Below, piece by piece: positions 38,645 through 47,175 of a stretch of DNA of 64,000 bases. The DNA lies in assembly GCA_003243275.1 (NCBI GenBank), contig QFQR01000002.1, positions 248,001 through 312,000 of the forward strand, given 5' to 3'. Every line of letters begins with the position of its first letter. Within the stretch, counting starts at the first letter, position 1. Origin of the DNA: Leifsonia xyli (GTDB lineage: Bacteria > Actinomycetota > Actinomycetes > Actinomycetales > Microbacteriaceae). The notes below the pieces were generated by a model. That model was not told the origin of the DNA, made no database searches, and saw only the letters and a list, made by a program, of their open reading frames with translations. A program made the translations under genes and the position numbers.

Positions 38645-40756
38645 CTAGGGGCGGGCACTCCCGGAGGCACGGTGCCTGGCGGGAGTGCCGCCCCCCATCC
38701 GGCGCTTCGCGAGGGCGAACCCGGCGAGCGCCGCGCCCGAGAGCAGGAGCGCGATCGAGGCGGTGCCGAGCGCGGCGATCCCGCCGGCTCCCGTGTCGGG
38801 CAGGCGCGGTGCGCCGCCCGCGGACGGGTCGGTCGAGGTGCCGCCGCCTCCGCTGCCGCCGCCCACCGCGACGGTGAACCACTCGGCGGTGGTCGCGAAC
38901 CACGGATCGGTCGCCGTGCTGCCGTTATCGGCCGCACGACGGATGTCCGCGGCGTCGAAGAGTGTCTGGAAGATGAACACGCGTCGTCCGTTGAGCTCGG
39001 CGAGGCGGTTCGCCGGGATCTCGAACGTCGAGTCGAGTGACGACGACACCGTCGGATCGGTCGAGGTCGGGGTGGTGAAGGGAACCGAGTTGGTGATCCC
39101 GGTCGACACGATCGCCCCGCCGTCGAGGTAGACCAGCTCCCCCGCGAGACGGTAGGCGGTGCCTGGCTCCAGGTTGGCGTAGAAGACCCGGTCGCGCACC
39201 TCGCGGCTGCTCGGGGTGACGACGCCGTTCGCGACGGCTCCGACGTAGGCCTGGCTCCACAGGGCGATGGCGGTGCTCGCCGTCGCGGTGTAGCTGTTGG
39301 TGACGGTGACGGCCTGCGCGCTGGGGGCCGTCGCGTCGATCGTCAGCGAGCTCGTCGAGAAGGTGTGGCCCGTCCAGGTGACGCCGGGGACGGCCGGGTA
39401 GCCGGGTTCGGTGAAGGTGACGACGGAGCCGTCGGGCAGGCCGGTGACGGTGCGCGTCGATCCATCCGCCGGCACGGTCAGTGTCTGTTCTGCGCCTCCG
39501 TCGACGCGGTAGGCGATCGTGAACATCGTCGTGCTCGGCACCAGACCGGCCGGGCCGGAGAGCGCCTTGCGGATCGAGAACCCGCCGGTCGCCGGTGCCG
39601 TGCCCGCATCGATGTCGAGCGTCGCGGCGAAGCCGTAGTGGTGCACCTCACCGCTGTTGCGCAGCGCCAGCGTGCCCGCGACGATCTGGCCCTCGATGAG
39701 CGTCTTGGCGCCGGGTGCGGTGATGAGCGTGCTCTGCGGTGCGAGGAAGCTGCCGGGGATGATGCCGTTGCCGGTGAGCGTCGCGGTGCTCCCCGCGGGC
39801 TGCTCGACGTTCCACAGCATGTAGCGGGCGAAGTTGTTGTCGGTCTGGCCGCCCGGCGCGTCGTAGGCGCCGATGGTCTCCATGGGCAGGTTGGCCGTGG
39901 CGCCGTCGGCGACGAGCAGGCGGATCACGAGCGTGGTGGTCGCCGAGGGCTTCGCCGCGTCGAAGCGCAGCTTCCAGTCGCCGCTGGGCAGCGTGGCGGC
40001 GTCGACGGTCCACACGTTGACCCGTCCCGCGGTGAGGGTCAGCTCGCGTTCCATCCCCGAGCCCGAGAGCGCCGGTGTCGCGACCGTGCCGACGAGCGCG
40101 CCATCCGCGATGCCCTTCGCCGCGGAGGTGAGTGCCGTGACGTCGGCAGCGCTGACGAAGTCGGAGAATGCGCCCGGCTGGGTGACCGATGCGGGCGTCT
40201 GGCTGAAGTTCGACTGCTCGATCACGGCGCCGGAGCAGTCGGTCGCGCCTGCGGCTTGCACGCACACGCCGTTGCCACGGGACGCGACGTTCAGACCCGT
40301 GGTGTCGCCGACCATGACGAGGCCCTGGGTCGCCGCCGTTCCGGGATTGCCGCCCGAGGAGACGCGGATCAGCTGGGTCGAGCCTGCGCGGTCGTACGAC
40401 CCGGCGACGAGGCGCACGTACTCGCCGTTGCTGTGCTGCGGCAGCGTGTAGGCGGAGGAGCCGGCGGCCGCGTGGATCAGGTTGTACGGGCCGTAGGGCG
40501 ACTTGGACGAGACGGCTCCCGCGGCCGCGACGCTGCCCTCGATCTCGTGGTTGGAGAGTTCGGCGTCGCCGAGCGACACGACGGTGAAGCCGCTCGCACC
40601 GGCCAGCGGGTTGACGGTCGAAGGTGCCGCGAGCGCCGGGGTGGCGGTGAGCAGTGCTCCCGCGGCGACGGCGGTGGCTGCGACGAGCGCGCCGAGGGTG
40701 CGGAGGCTGGCGCGGGTTCCGCGCGGGCGACGGGGGGCAGAGCTGTGGGCAGGCAT
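38645..40756 (-). CDS. LPXTG-anchored surface protein, choice-of-anchor A/VaFE
   Basis: A 703-residue cell-wall protein. There is a signal peptide to about residue 44. Residues 50-380 match choice-of-anchor A domains (FTVVSLGDAELSNHEIEGSV, FLAPQSTLI). Next comes a DUF5979-like Ig module (GLVPSTTMFTIAYRVDGG, VTVTNSYTATA) and then a VaFE-type repeat (AYVGAVANGVV, DRVFYANLEPGTAYRLAGEL). The sortase signal is LPDTG at about residue 652 with hydrophobic helix and basic tail. It is probably an adhesin or coat component. A perfect CebR-type operator lies 127 bp upstream of the start. Confidence 0.88.
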   Translation of the reverse strand: MPAHSSAPRRPRGTRASLRTLGALVAATAVAAGALLTATPALAAPSTVNPLAGASGFTVVSLGDAELSNHEIEGSVAAAGAVSSKSPYGPYNLIHAAAGSSAYTLPQHSNGEYVRLVAGSYDRAGSTQLIRVSSGGNPGTAATQGLVMVGDTTGLNVASRGNGVCVQAAGATDCSGAVIEQSNFSQTPASVTQPGAFSDFVSAADVTALTSAAKGIADGALVGTVATPALSGSGMERELTLTAGRVNVWTVDAATLPSGDWKLRFDAAKPSATTTLVIRLLVADGATANLPMETIGAYDAPGGQTDNNFARYMLWNVEQPAGSTATLTGNGIIPGSFLAPQSTLITAPGAKTLIEGQIVAGTLALRNSGEVHHYGFAATLDIDAGTAPATGGFSIRKALSGPAGLVPSTTMFTIAYRVDGGAEQTLTVPADGSTRTVTGLPDGSVVTFTEPGYPAVPGVTWTGHTFSTSSLTIDATAPSAQAVTVTNSYTATASTAIALWSQAYVGAVANGVVTPSSREVRDRVFYANLEPGTAYRLAGELVYLDGGAIVSTGITNSVPFTTPTSTDPTVSSSLDSTFEIPANRLAELNGRRVFIFQTLFDAADIRRAADNGSTATDPWFATTAEWFTVAVGGGSGGGGTSTDPSAGGAPRLPDTGAGGIAALGTASIALLLSGAALAGFALAKRRMGGGTPARHRASGSARP

Positions 40757-40882
40757 GGGGGAATGGACTCCAAGAGTGGTGCACTCGAGCGGCGCCGACG
40801 GCGGCGAGTGCGATTCCGGCTTTTCGGGCGCCGGAATGCGGGATGTGTGTACCCCGAATACTAGCCGCGGCTGTCCCCCGGA

Positions 40883-40896
40883 TGGGAGCGCTCCCA
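40883..40896 (-). promoter_or_regulatory. Perfect CebR/LacI-type operator TGGGAGCGCTCCCA
   Basis: The 14-bp palindrome TGGGAGCGCTCCCA is identical to the published CebR-box consensus for the cellobiose repressor of actinobacteria. It lies between purU and the surface-protein gene, upstream of the latter. Confidence 0.8.
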
Positions 40897-40936
40897 GGGT
40901 TTGGCCCCCATCGGGGGTAGACCGACCGAGGATCCC

Positions 40937-41788
40937 TCAGCGGAAGATGATGGTGCGCGCCCCGTCGAGCAGCACGCGATCCTCCGAGAACCACTTGACG
41001 GCCTGCGTGAGCGTGCGGCTCTCCTCGTCCTGACCGATCGAGACGAGCTCGGCCGGCGTGCGGGTGTGGTCGACGCGCACGATGTTCTGCTCGATGATCG
41101 GTCCCTCGTCGAGGTCGCTCGTGACGAAATGCGCGGTCGCGCCGATGATCTTGACCCCGCGTGCGTGCGCCTGCTTGTAGGGGTTCGCGCCCTTGAACCC
41201 GGGCAGGAAGGAGTGGTGGATGTTGATGATCCGCCCGCTGAGCGCCTCGCAGAGCTCCGGCGAGAGGATCTGCATGTAACGCGCGAGCACCACGAGCTCG
41301 ATGTCGTGCTCCTCGACGAGCTCGAGCACGCGGTCCTCGAACGCCAGCTTCTGCCCGGGGCTCGTGACCGGATGCGCCTCGAAGGGGATCCCGTAGAACG
41401 CCGCGAGCTCCCCGAGATCCGGATGGTTCGCCAGCACGAGCGGGATGTCGACCGCGAGCTGGCCCGCCCGCTGGCGGAAGAGCAGGTCGTTGAGGCAGTG
41501 CGCGGCCTTCGACGCGAGCACGAGGGTGCGCAGCGGCCGGCCGACCACGTCGAGCTGCCACGTCATCCCGTACCGCGCCGTGACGGGTGCCAGCGCCGCC
41601 TCGAAGCGCTCGCGGCTCGCGGCCGACTCGACCTGCAGTCGCATGAAGAAGGTGCCCGTGTCGTCGCTGGAGAACTGCTGCGACTCGGTGATGTTGCCCT
41701 CCGCCTCGACGATCGCGCCGCTGATGGCGTGCACGATGCCCGGCCGGTCCTCGCAGACCAGCGTGAGGATCCAGTGCGTCGAGGTCAT
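40937..41788 (-). CDS. purU: Formyltetrahydrofolate deformylase
   Basis: Hydrolyses 10-formyl-THF to formate and THF, balancing one-carbon pools. It has 283 residues, starting at ATG 41788. An N-terminal ACT domain (LVCEDRPGIVHAISGAI) is followed by a formyltransferase-like domain (VLASKAAHCLNDLLFRQRAG, IINIHHSFLPGFKGANPY, IIEQNIVRVDHTRTP with the conserved Asp). The HHSFLP segment distinguishes it from PurN. It is divergent from the MFS gene. Confidence 0.95.
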   Translation of the reverse strand: MTSTHWILTLVCEDRPGIVHAISGAIVEAEGNITESQQFSSDDTGTFFMRLQVESAASRERFEAALAPVTARYGMTWQLDVVGRPLRTLVLASKAAHCLNDLLFRQRAGQLAVDIPLVLANHPDLGELAAFYGIPFEAHPVTSPGQKLAFEDRVLELVEEHDIELVVLARYMQILSPELCEALSGRIINIHHSFLPGFKGANPYKQAHARGVKIIGATAHFVTSDLDEGPIIEQNIVRVDHTRTPAELVSIGQDEESRTLTQAVKWFSEDRVLLDGARTIIFR

Positions 41789-41833
41789 GGGATACCAGCG
41801 TAGGGCGTCGGCGGGGGCGTCTAGGCTCGACGG

Positions 41834-43021
41834 GTGAGCGCCAGCACCACCGGTTTCCCCTTCTTCCGCCTGCTCGTGCTCACCGGGGCGATCTTCGCAT
41901 CCGTCTCGAGCGAGTTCCTGCCCACCGGTCTGCTGCCCGAGATGGCGGCAGAGCTGAAGGTCTCCGAGTCGCAGATCGGCCTGCTCGTGACCGTCTTCGC
42001 CGGCACGGTGGTGCTCTCGACCGCACCGCTCACGGTGCTCACCCGCAACTACTCGCGCAAGTGGCTCATGGTGCTGCTGCTCGGGGTGTTCGCCCTCGCC
42101 AACGTGCTGTGCGCCATCGCCCCGAGCTACTGGTTCCTGCTCGGCGCGCGCGTGCTGGGCGGGCTCGCGCACGGCCTGTTCTGGGCCGTGACCGGCCCCT
42201 ACGCGGCTCGCCTCGTGCCCCGCCACCAGTTGGCACGCGCCATCTCGATCACCAACGCGGGCGGCACGATGGCGTTCATCCTCGGGGTGCCGCTCGGCAC
42301 CTTCCTCGGGCACGCGCTCGGATGGCGTCTCGCCTTCGCGGCGATGGCGGCGGTGGTCGTGGTGTTCATGGTGCTCGTGATCCTGTACCTGCCGCCGGTC
42401 TCCCACCTCGTGCCGCTCGCGACGGGCGAGATCGCGATCCCGGCCCGCAAGGACCGCTCCCTCCCCGCGGTCGTCATCGTCTGCATCACCGTCGTGCTCG
42501 TCATCACGGGGCACAACCTCTTCTACACCTACATCGCGCCGTGGGTGATCCAGGTCGGCGGGGTCGATCAGGCGGGCGTCAGCGGGCTGCTGTTCGCCTA
42601 CGGGGCGGCGGGGGCGATCGGCCTCGCGCTCAGCGGGGCCTTCGGCGACCGGTTCCCGCGCGCATCCGTCAACCTCGCGCTCGCGGGCGTCGTGGTGAGC
42701 GTGCTCGCGCTCGCGGCGTTCGGCACCTCGGTGATCCCGATCGTGATCGGCATGGTGATCTGGAGCATCTTCTTCGGCGGCTTCCCCGCCCTCATGCACT
42801 CGCGGGTGCTGCACTCGGCCTCCGAGCGCATCCGCGATCTCGCGGCGGCGTGGCTGACGACCGCGTTCAACCTCGCGATCGGCACCGGGGCGCTCGTGGG
42901 CGGTGTTCTGCTCGACCGCTTCGGCATCGAGGTGCTGCCGTGGATCGCGGCGGCGGTCGTCGCGGTGGCGCTCGGCTTCGTGCTCGCGACCGACCGGCGG
43001 CGGATGGCGCTGCACCACTAG
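41834..43021 (+). CDS. MFS transporter, DHA1-type efflux
   Basis: A 395-residue protein with 12 helices, starting with GTG 41834. Motifs include SSEFLPTGLLPEMAAELKVSESQIG in helix 1 and LTRNYSRKWLMV in the helix 2-3 loop, as in AraJ/Cmx-like sugar or chloramphenicol exporters. The substrate is not deducible. Confidence 0.85.
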   Translation: MSASTTGFPFFRLLVLTGAIFASVSSEFLPTGLLPEMAAELKVSESQIGLLVTVFAGTVVLSTAPLTVLTRNYSRKWLMVLLLGVFALANVLCAIAPSYWFLLGARVLGGLAHGLFWAVTGPYAARLVPRHQLARAISITNAGGTMAFILGVPLGTFLGHALGWRLAFAAMAAVVVVFMVLVILYLPPVSHLVPLATGEIAIPARKDRSLPAVVIVCITVVLVITGHNLFYTYIAPWVIQVGGVDQAGVSGLLFAYGAAGAIGLALSGAFGDRFPRASVNLALAGVVVSVLALAAFGTSVIPIVIGMVIWSIFFGGFPALMHSRVLHSASERIRDLAAAWLTTAFNLAIGTGALVGGVLLDRFGIEVLPWIAAAVVAVALGFVLATDRRRMALHH

Positions 43022-43046
43022 CGCCACGGCCGCATCCCGCATCGCC

Positions 43047-43052
43047 TACACT
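43047..43052 (+). promoter_or_regulatory. -10 box of the glyA transcript
   Basis: TACACT ends five bases before the riboswitch begins, which would place the transcription start at its first nucleotides. No clear -35 box is visible. Confidence 0.45.
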
Positions 43053-43056
43053 GAAC

Positions 43057-43136
43057 CCGTCGCGACTGGCGTTCGGATGGGTCACCATCGGGGAGCGACG
43101 CACACGTGAACGGCGGCCGTACGCCTGGGCCGCCCC
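43057..43136 (+). ncRNA. ZMP/ZTP riboswitch (pfl motif)
   Basis: The RNA aptamer senses ZMP/ZTP, signals of 10-formyl-THF shortage. It shows the conserved GCGACUGGCG at the 5' side, a GAUGGGUCACCAUC hairpin, the GGGGAGCGA joining segment, and the 3' hairpin with the diagnostic GCCGUACGCCUGGGC. It lies about 40 bases upstream of glyA, a classic target together with folD and purH. A short U-tract (GUUUUUA) and the GAGGAG ribosome site follow. Confidence 0.92.
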
Positions 43137-43176
43137 CGCAGTACCGGGTAGTTTTTACGTGACGTGAGGAGCGCCA

Positions 43177-44469
43177 GTGTCCGCCGAATCCACCTTCCTT
43201 TCCCCGCTTTCCGAGGTCGACCCCGAGGTCGCCGCCGCGCTCGAGGCCGAGCTCGACCGCCAGCGCACGACGCTCGAGATGATCGCATCCGAGAACTTCG
43301 TGCCGCGCGCCGTGCTCGAGGCGCAGGGCTCCGTGCTCACCAACAAGTACGCCGAGGGCTACCCCGGGCGTCGCTACTACGGCGGATGCGAGTTCGTCGA
43401 CGTGGTCGAGACGCTCGCCATCGAGCGCGCCAAGCAGCTCTTCGGCGCGGCCTTCGCCAACGTGCAGCCGCACTCGGGTGCCTCCGCCAACGCCGCGGTG
43501 CTCGCCGCGATCGCGCAGCCGGGCGACCGCATCCTGGGTCTGGAGCTCGCCCACGGCGGCCACCTCACCCACGGCATGAAGCTCAACTTCTCGGGCAAGC
43601 TCTACGAGGCCCACTCCTACAAGGTCGACCCGGAGACCTTCCGCGTCGACCTCGACGAGGTGCGTCGGGTGGCGCTCGAGGTGCAGCCGCAGGTGATCAT
43701 CGCCGGCTGGTCGGCCTACCCGCGTCAGCTCGACTTCGCCGCCTTCCGGGCGATCGCCGACGAGGTGGGAGCGAAGCTCTGGGTCGACATGGCCCACTTC
43801 GCGGGGCTCGTGGCCGCGGGCCTGCACCCCTCGCCGGTGCCGCACGCGCACGTCACGAGCTCGACCGTGCACAAGACGATCGGCGGGCCGCGCTCGGGCT
43901 TCATCCTCACCAACGATGAGGAGCTCGCCAAGAAGATCAACTCGAACGTCTTCCCCGGCCAGCAGGGCGGGCCGCTCATGCACGTGATCGCGGCGAAGGC
44001 GACGGCGTTCAAGCTGGCGGGCACGCCGGAGTTCCGCGACCGTCAGGAGCGCACCATCCGCGGCGCGCAGCTGCTCGCCGAGCGGCTGACGGCGCCGGAT
44101 GCGAAGGCCGCGGGCGTGGACGTGCTGACGGGGGGCACCGATGTGCACCTCGTGCTCGTCGACCTGCGCACCTCGGAGTTCAGCGGCAAGGAGGCGGAGG
44201 ACCGCCTGCACGAGGTCGGCATCACGGTCAACAAGAACTCGGTGCCGAACGACCCGCGCCCGCCGATGGTGACCTCGGGTGTGCGCATCGGCACCCCGGC
44301 GCTCGCCACCCGCGGCTTCGGCGACGCGGAGTTCGCCGAGGTGGCCGACGTGATCGCGCTCGCCCTGCAGCCGGAGGCCGACATCCCGGCCCTGCGTGCC
44401 CGCGTGGCCACCCTCGCGACCGCCTTCCCGCTCTACGAGGGCCTCACCTCCCCGGGCTCCTGGAAGTGA
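43177..44469 (+). CDS. glyA: Serine hydroxymethyltransferase
   Basis: Makes glycine and 5,10-methylene-THF from serine. It has 430 residues, starting with GTG 43177 after GAGGAG. The motifs are [38 protein letters not shown], and the PLP lysine in [17 protein letters not shown]. It is controlled by the ZTP riboswitch. Its stop codon is the first triplet of the family B palindrome that separates it from folD. Confidence 0.97.
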   Translation: MSAESTFLSPLSEVDPEVAAALEAELDRQRTTLEMIASENFVPRAVLEAQGSVLTNKYAEGYPGRRYYGGCEFVDVVETLAIERAKQLFGAAFANVQPHSGASANAAVLAAIAQPGDRILGLELAHGGHLTHGMKLNFSGKLYEAHSYKVDPETFRVDLDEVRRVALEVQPQVIIAGWSAYPRQLDFAAFRAIADEVGAKLWVDMAHFAGLVAAGLHPSPVPHAHVTSSTVHKTIGGPRSGFILTNDEELAKKINSNVFPGQQGGPLMHVIAAKATAFKLAGTPEFRDRQERTIRGAQLLAERLTAPDAKAAGVDVLTGGTDVHLVLVDLRTSEFSGKEAEDRLHEVGITVNKNSVPNDPRPPMVTSGVRIGTPALATRGFGDAEFAEVADVIALALQPEADIPALRARVATLATAFPLYEGLTSPGSWK

Positions 44470-44524
44470 GGCGTCAGTTTGTGTCGCCTGAGCGCGCCTC
44501 CACGCGACAGAAAGTGACGCCTCA
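44467..44524. repeat. Long-arm intergenic palindrome, family B, copy 2
   Basis: 21-bp arms 44467-44487 and 44504-44524 with two mismatches and a 16-base spacer, the same geometry and sequence family as 8517-8574. The left arm contains the glyA stop codon and the right arm ends three bases before the folD ATG, so it fills the entire gap within a presumed operon. Confidence 0.9.
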
Positions 44525-44527
44525 GGG

Positions 44528-45412
44528 ATGAGCGCACGGGTACTCGACGGGATCGCGACGGCGAGCGCGATCAAGGGGGAGTTGTGTGAGCGGGTCGCGG
44601 CGCTCGCGGCACGGGGCGTCGTGCCGGGGCTCGGCACGCTGCTCGTCGGGGCAGACCCCGGATCGGTGAGCTACGTCACCGGCAAGCACCGCGACTCGGC
44701 CGAGGTCGGCATCCGCTCGATCCGCGAAGAGCTGCCCGCGGATGCGACCGAGGCGGATGTGCGTGCCGCCATCGCGCGGCTGAACGCCGATCCCGAGGTC
44801 ACCGGCTACATCGTGCAGCTGCCGCTGCCGACCGGCATCGACGAGAACGCGATGCTCGAGCTGATCGACCCCGCGAAGGACGCCGACGGGCTGCACCCCA
44901 CCAACCTCGGTCGCCTCGTGCTCGGCGTGGACGGCGAATTGCACTCGCCGCTGCCGTGCACCCCCGCGGGCGTCGTCGAGCTGCTGCGCCGCCACGAGGT
45001 GCCGATCGCCGGCAAGCACGTCACGATCATCGGGCGCGGCCTCACGGTGGGTCGCCCGCTCGGCCTCGTCTTCACCCGCAAGGGCGTCGACGCGACCGTC
45101 ACCCTCACCCACTCACGAACCCCCGACATCGCCGCGGAGGTGCGCCGCGCGGACATCGTGGTCGCCGCCGTCGGCGTGCCGCACTTCGTGAAGCCCGAGT
45201 GGGTGAAGCCGGGCGCGGCCGTGCTGGATGTGGGCGTCACGCGCGTCGGCACCACCGAGTCGGGCCGGGCGAAGCTCGCGGGCGACGTCGACCCGGCGGT
45301 CGCCGAGGTGGCGGGATGGCTCTCGCCGAACCCCGGCGGCGTCGGCCCGATGACCCGCGCCCTGCTCATCTCGAACGTCGTGGATGCGGCGGAGCGTTCC
45401 GTCGCCCGCTGA
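44528..45412 (+). CDS. folD: Methylene-THF dehydrogenase/cyclohydrolase
   Basis: A bifunctional folate enzyme of 294 residues. It shows the motifs [19 protein letters not shown] (catalytic Tyr/Lys region), [13 protein letters not shown], and [17 protein letters not shown] for NADP binding, ending [14 protein letters not shown]. It consumes the methylene-THF produced by GlyA. No Shine-Dalgarno is visible because the palindrome occupies the upstream bases; translation may depend on folding of that element. Confidence 0.96.
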   Translation: MSARVLDGIATASAIKGELCERVAALAARGVVPGLGTLLVGADPGSVSYVTGKHRDSAEVGIRSIREELPADATEADVRAAIARLNADPEVTGYIVQLPLPTGIDENAMLELIDPAKDADGLHPTNLGRLVLGVDGELHSPLPCTPAGVVELLRRHEVPIAGKHVTIIGRGLTVGRPLGLVFTRKGVDATVTLTHSRTPDIAAEVRRADIVVAAVGVPHFVKPEWVKPGAAVLDVGVTRVGTTESGRAKLAGDVDPAVAEVAGWLSPNPGGVGPMTRALLISNVVDAAERSVAR

Positions 45413-45438
45413 GGCGCGCCCGCATCCGGCGCCGCGGC

Positions 45439-45948
45439 TCAGCGGAACGAGGTGACGACCGAGTTCCGCTGGTACTCGAACACGATGTTGGTGCGGGTGG
45501 AGGCGACGCTCCGCTGTGCGGAGAGGTGCTCGACGACGAAGGCGCGCAGGGCGCTCGAGTCCTCGACGGCGACATGCATGATGAAGTCGTCCGCGCCGCC
45601 GAGGAAGAACAGCTGGATCACCGGGGGGAGTCGCCCGACATCTTCCGCGAACGCCGTGATGCTCTCCTGGCGCGACCCCGGTCGCAGGGCGACCCCGATG
45701 ATGGCGTGCAGGCCGCGGCCGAGGGCGTGCTGATCGATGCTCGCGTGGAACCCGCCGATGATCCCGCGGTCGAGCAGGCCCTTCAGCCTCAGATGCGCGG
45801 TCGAGGGGGCGACGCCGGCGTGGGCGGCGAGTTCGGCGTTGGTCATGCGCGCGTCGTCGCTCAGGCGGGACACGATCGTGTGGTCGACCTCGTCCAGGCC
45901 ATCCGGTCGAAGGATGTTCGACGACGATGGCTCGTTTGCCTCGTTCAT
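45439..45948 (-). CDS. Lrp/AsnC family regulator (AldR-like)
   Basis: A 169-residue regulator with an N-terminal helix-turn-helix (LDEVDHTIVSRLSDDARMTNAELAAHAGVAPSTAHLRLKGL) and C-terminal RAM/ACT-like effector domain (IIGVALRPGSRQESITAFAEDVG, VEDSSALRAFVVEHL). It is divergently placed against alanine dehydrogenase, the usual arrangement of AldR, so it probably activates or represses ald in response to alanine. Confidence 0.9.
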   Translation of the reverse strand: MNEANEPSSSNILRPDGLDEVDHTIVSRLSDDARMTNAELAAHAGVAPSTAHLRLKGLLDRGIIGGFHASIDQHALGRGLHAIIGVALRPGSRQESITAFAEDVGRLPPVIQLFFLGGADDFIMHVAVEDSSALRAFVVEHLSAQRSVASTRTNIVFEYQRNSVVTSFR

Positions 45949-45982
45949 TGTCGCAATCTAGCAAATCAGGGAAATAGATCGA

Positions 45983-46009
45983 CGATTCGGCACTCATGGC
46001 CCCGAATCG
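45983..46009 (+). promoter_or_regulatory. Inverted repeat between lrp-type gene and ald
   Basis: CGATTCGG (45983-45990) and CCGAATCG (46002-46009) are exact inverted repeats with an 11-base spacer, about 70 bases before the ald start. A likely Lrp/AldR site. Confidence 0.5.
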
Positions 46010-46080
46010 ATGAAACTTCCGCGATTCTGGTCGCCAGAGTGCCGTGCCGTGGGCGCGGCGGTGTTCCCAAGGAGTCGAGC

Positions 46081-47166
46081 ATGCGCGTCGGTGTTCCCGC
46101 AGAGGTCAAGAACAATGAGCGTCGCGTCGCGCTGACCCCCGCGGGTGTCGACGCGCTCGTCGCGCGCGGGCACGAGGTGCTCGTGCAGCAGGGGGCGGGG
46201 CTCGGCGCCCGACTGAGCGACGACGAGTACCGCGCGGCAGGCGCCGAGATCGTGGCGACGGCCGAGGAGGTGTGGGGCTCCGCGGAACTGCTGATCAAGG
46301 TGAAGGAGCCCATCGCCTCCGAGTACGGGCTGCTGAGCGCGGACCAGGTGCTCTTCACCTACCTGCACCTCGCGGCGGATCGCCCGCTCACCGAGGCGCT
46401 CATGGCATCCGGCACCACCGCCGTGGCCTACGAGACCGTTCAACTGCCCGACCGCAGCCTCCCGCTGCTCTCGCCCATGAGCGAGGTCGCGGGGCGGCTC
46501 TCGATCGTCGTCGGCGCGGGCTCGCTGCTCGCCACCGGCGGTGGCCGCGGGATGCTGCTGGGCGGCGTCGCCGGCACCCCGCCCGCGCGGGTGGTCGTGA
46601 TCGGCGGCGGCGTCGCGGGGGAGCACGCGGCCGCCAACGCCCTCGGACTCGGGGCACAGGTGACCGTCATCGACATCTCGCTCGCGCGCCTCCGCGACCT
46701 CGAACGCCGCTTCGACGGGCGCATCGTGACGCTCGTGTCGAGCCGCTACGCGATCGCCGAGGCGCTGCGGGATGCGGATCTCGTGATCGGCTCGGTGCTC
46801 ATCCCCGGGGCTGCGGCGCCCAAGCTCGTGACCGACGAGATGGTCGCGCAGATGAAGCCGGGTGCCGTGCTCGTCGACATCGCGATCGACCAGGGCGGAT
46901 GCTTCGAGGGCTCGCACCCGACGACGCACGATGCGCCCACCTTCGCGGTGCACGACACCCTCTACTACTGCGTCGCCAACATGCCCGGAGCCGTTCCCGT
47001 CACCTCGACCCGCGCGCTCACCAACGCGACGCTGCCCTACGTGCAGACGATCGCCGACCGCGGCTGGGATGCTGCTGCCGCGGCCGACCCGGCGCTGGCC
47101 GCGGGGCTCAACGTGCGCGGTGGCGTGGTCGTCAACGCGGCGGTGGCCGCGGCTCTCGGGCTGTAG
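46081..47166 (+). CDS. ald: Alanine dehydrogenase
   Basis: Interconverts alanine and pyruvate with NAD and ammonia. It has 361 residues. The motifs are MRVGVPAEVKNNERRVALTP (substrate Arg), LLIKVKEPIASEYGLL (catalytic Lys), VVIGGGVAGEHAAANALGLGAQV for NAD binding, and DIAIDQGGCFEGSHPTTHD. Length is close to the family norm of about 370. Divergent control by the adjacent Lrp-type regulator is expected. Confidence 0.95.
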   Translation: MRVGVPAEVKNNERRVALTPAGVDALVARGHEVLVQQGAGLGARLSDDEYRAAGAEIVATAEEVWGSAELLIKVKEPIASEYGLLSADQVLFTYLHLAADRPLTEALMASGTTAVAYETVQLPDRSLPLLSPMSEVAGRLSIVVGAGSLLATGGGRGMLLGGVAGTPPARVVVIGGGVAGEHAAANALGLGAQVTVIDISLARLRDLERRFDGRIVTLVSSRYAIAEALRDADLVIGSVLIPGAAAPKLVTDEMVAQMKPGAVLVDIAIDQGGCFEGSHPTTHDAPTFAVHDTLYYCVANMPGAVPVTSTRALTNATLPYVQTIADRGWDAAAAADPALAAGLNVRGGVVVNAAVAAALGL

Positions 47167-47175
47167 CCTCCGCCC

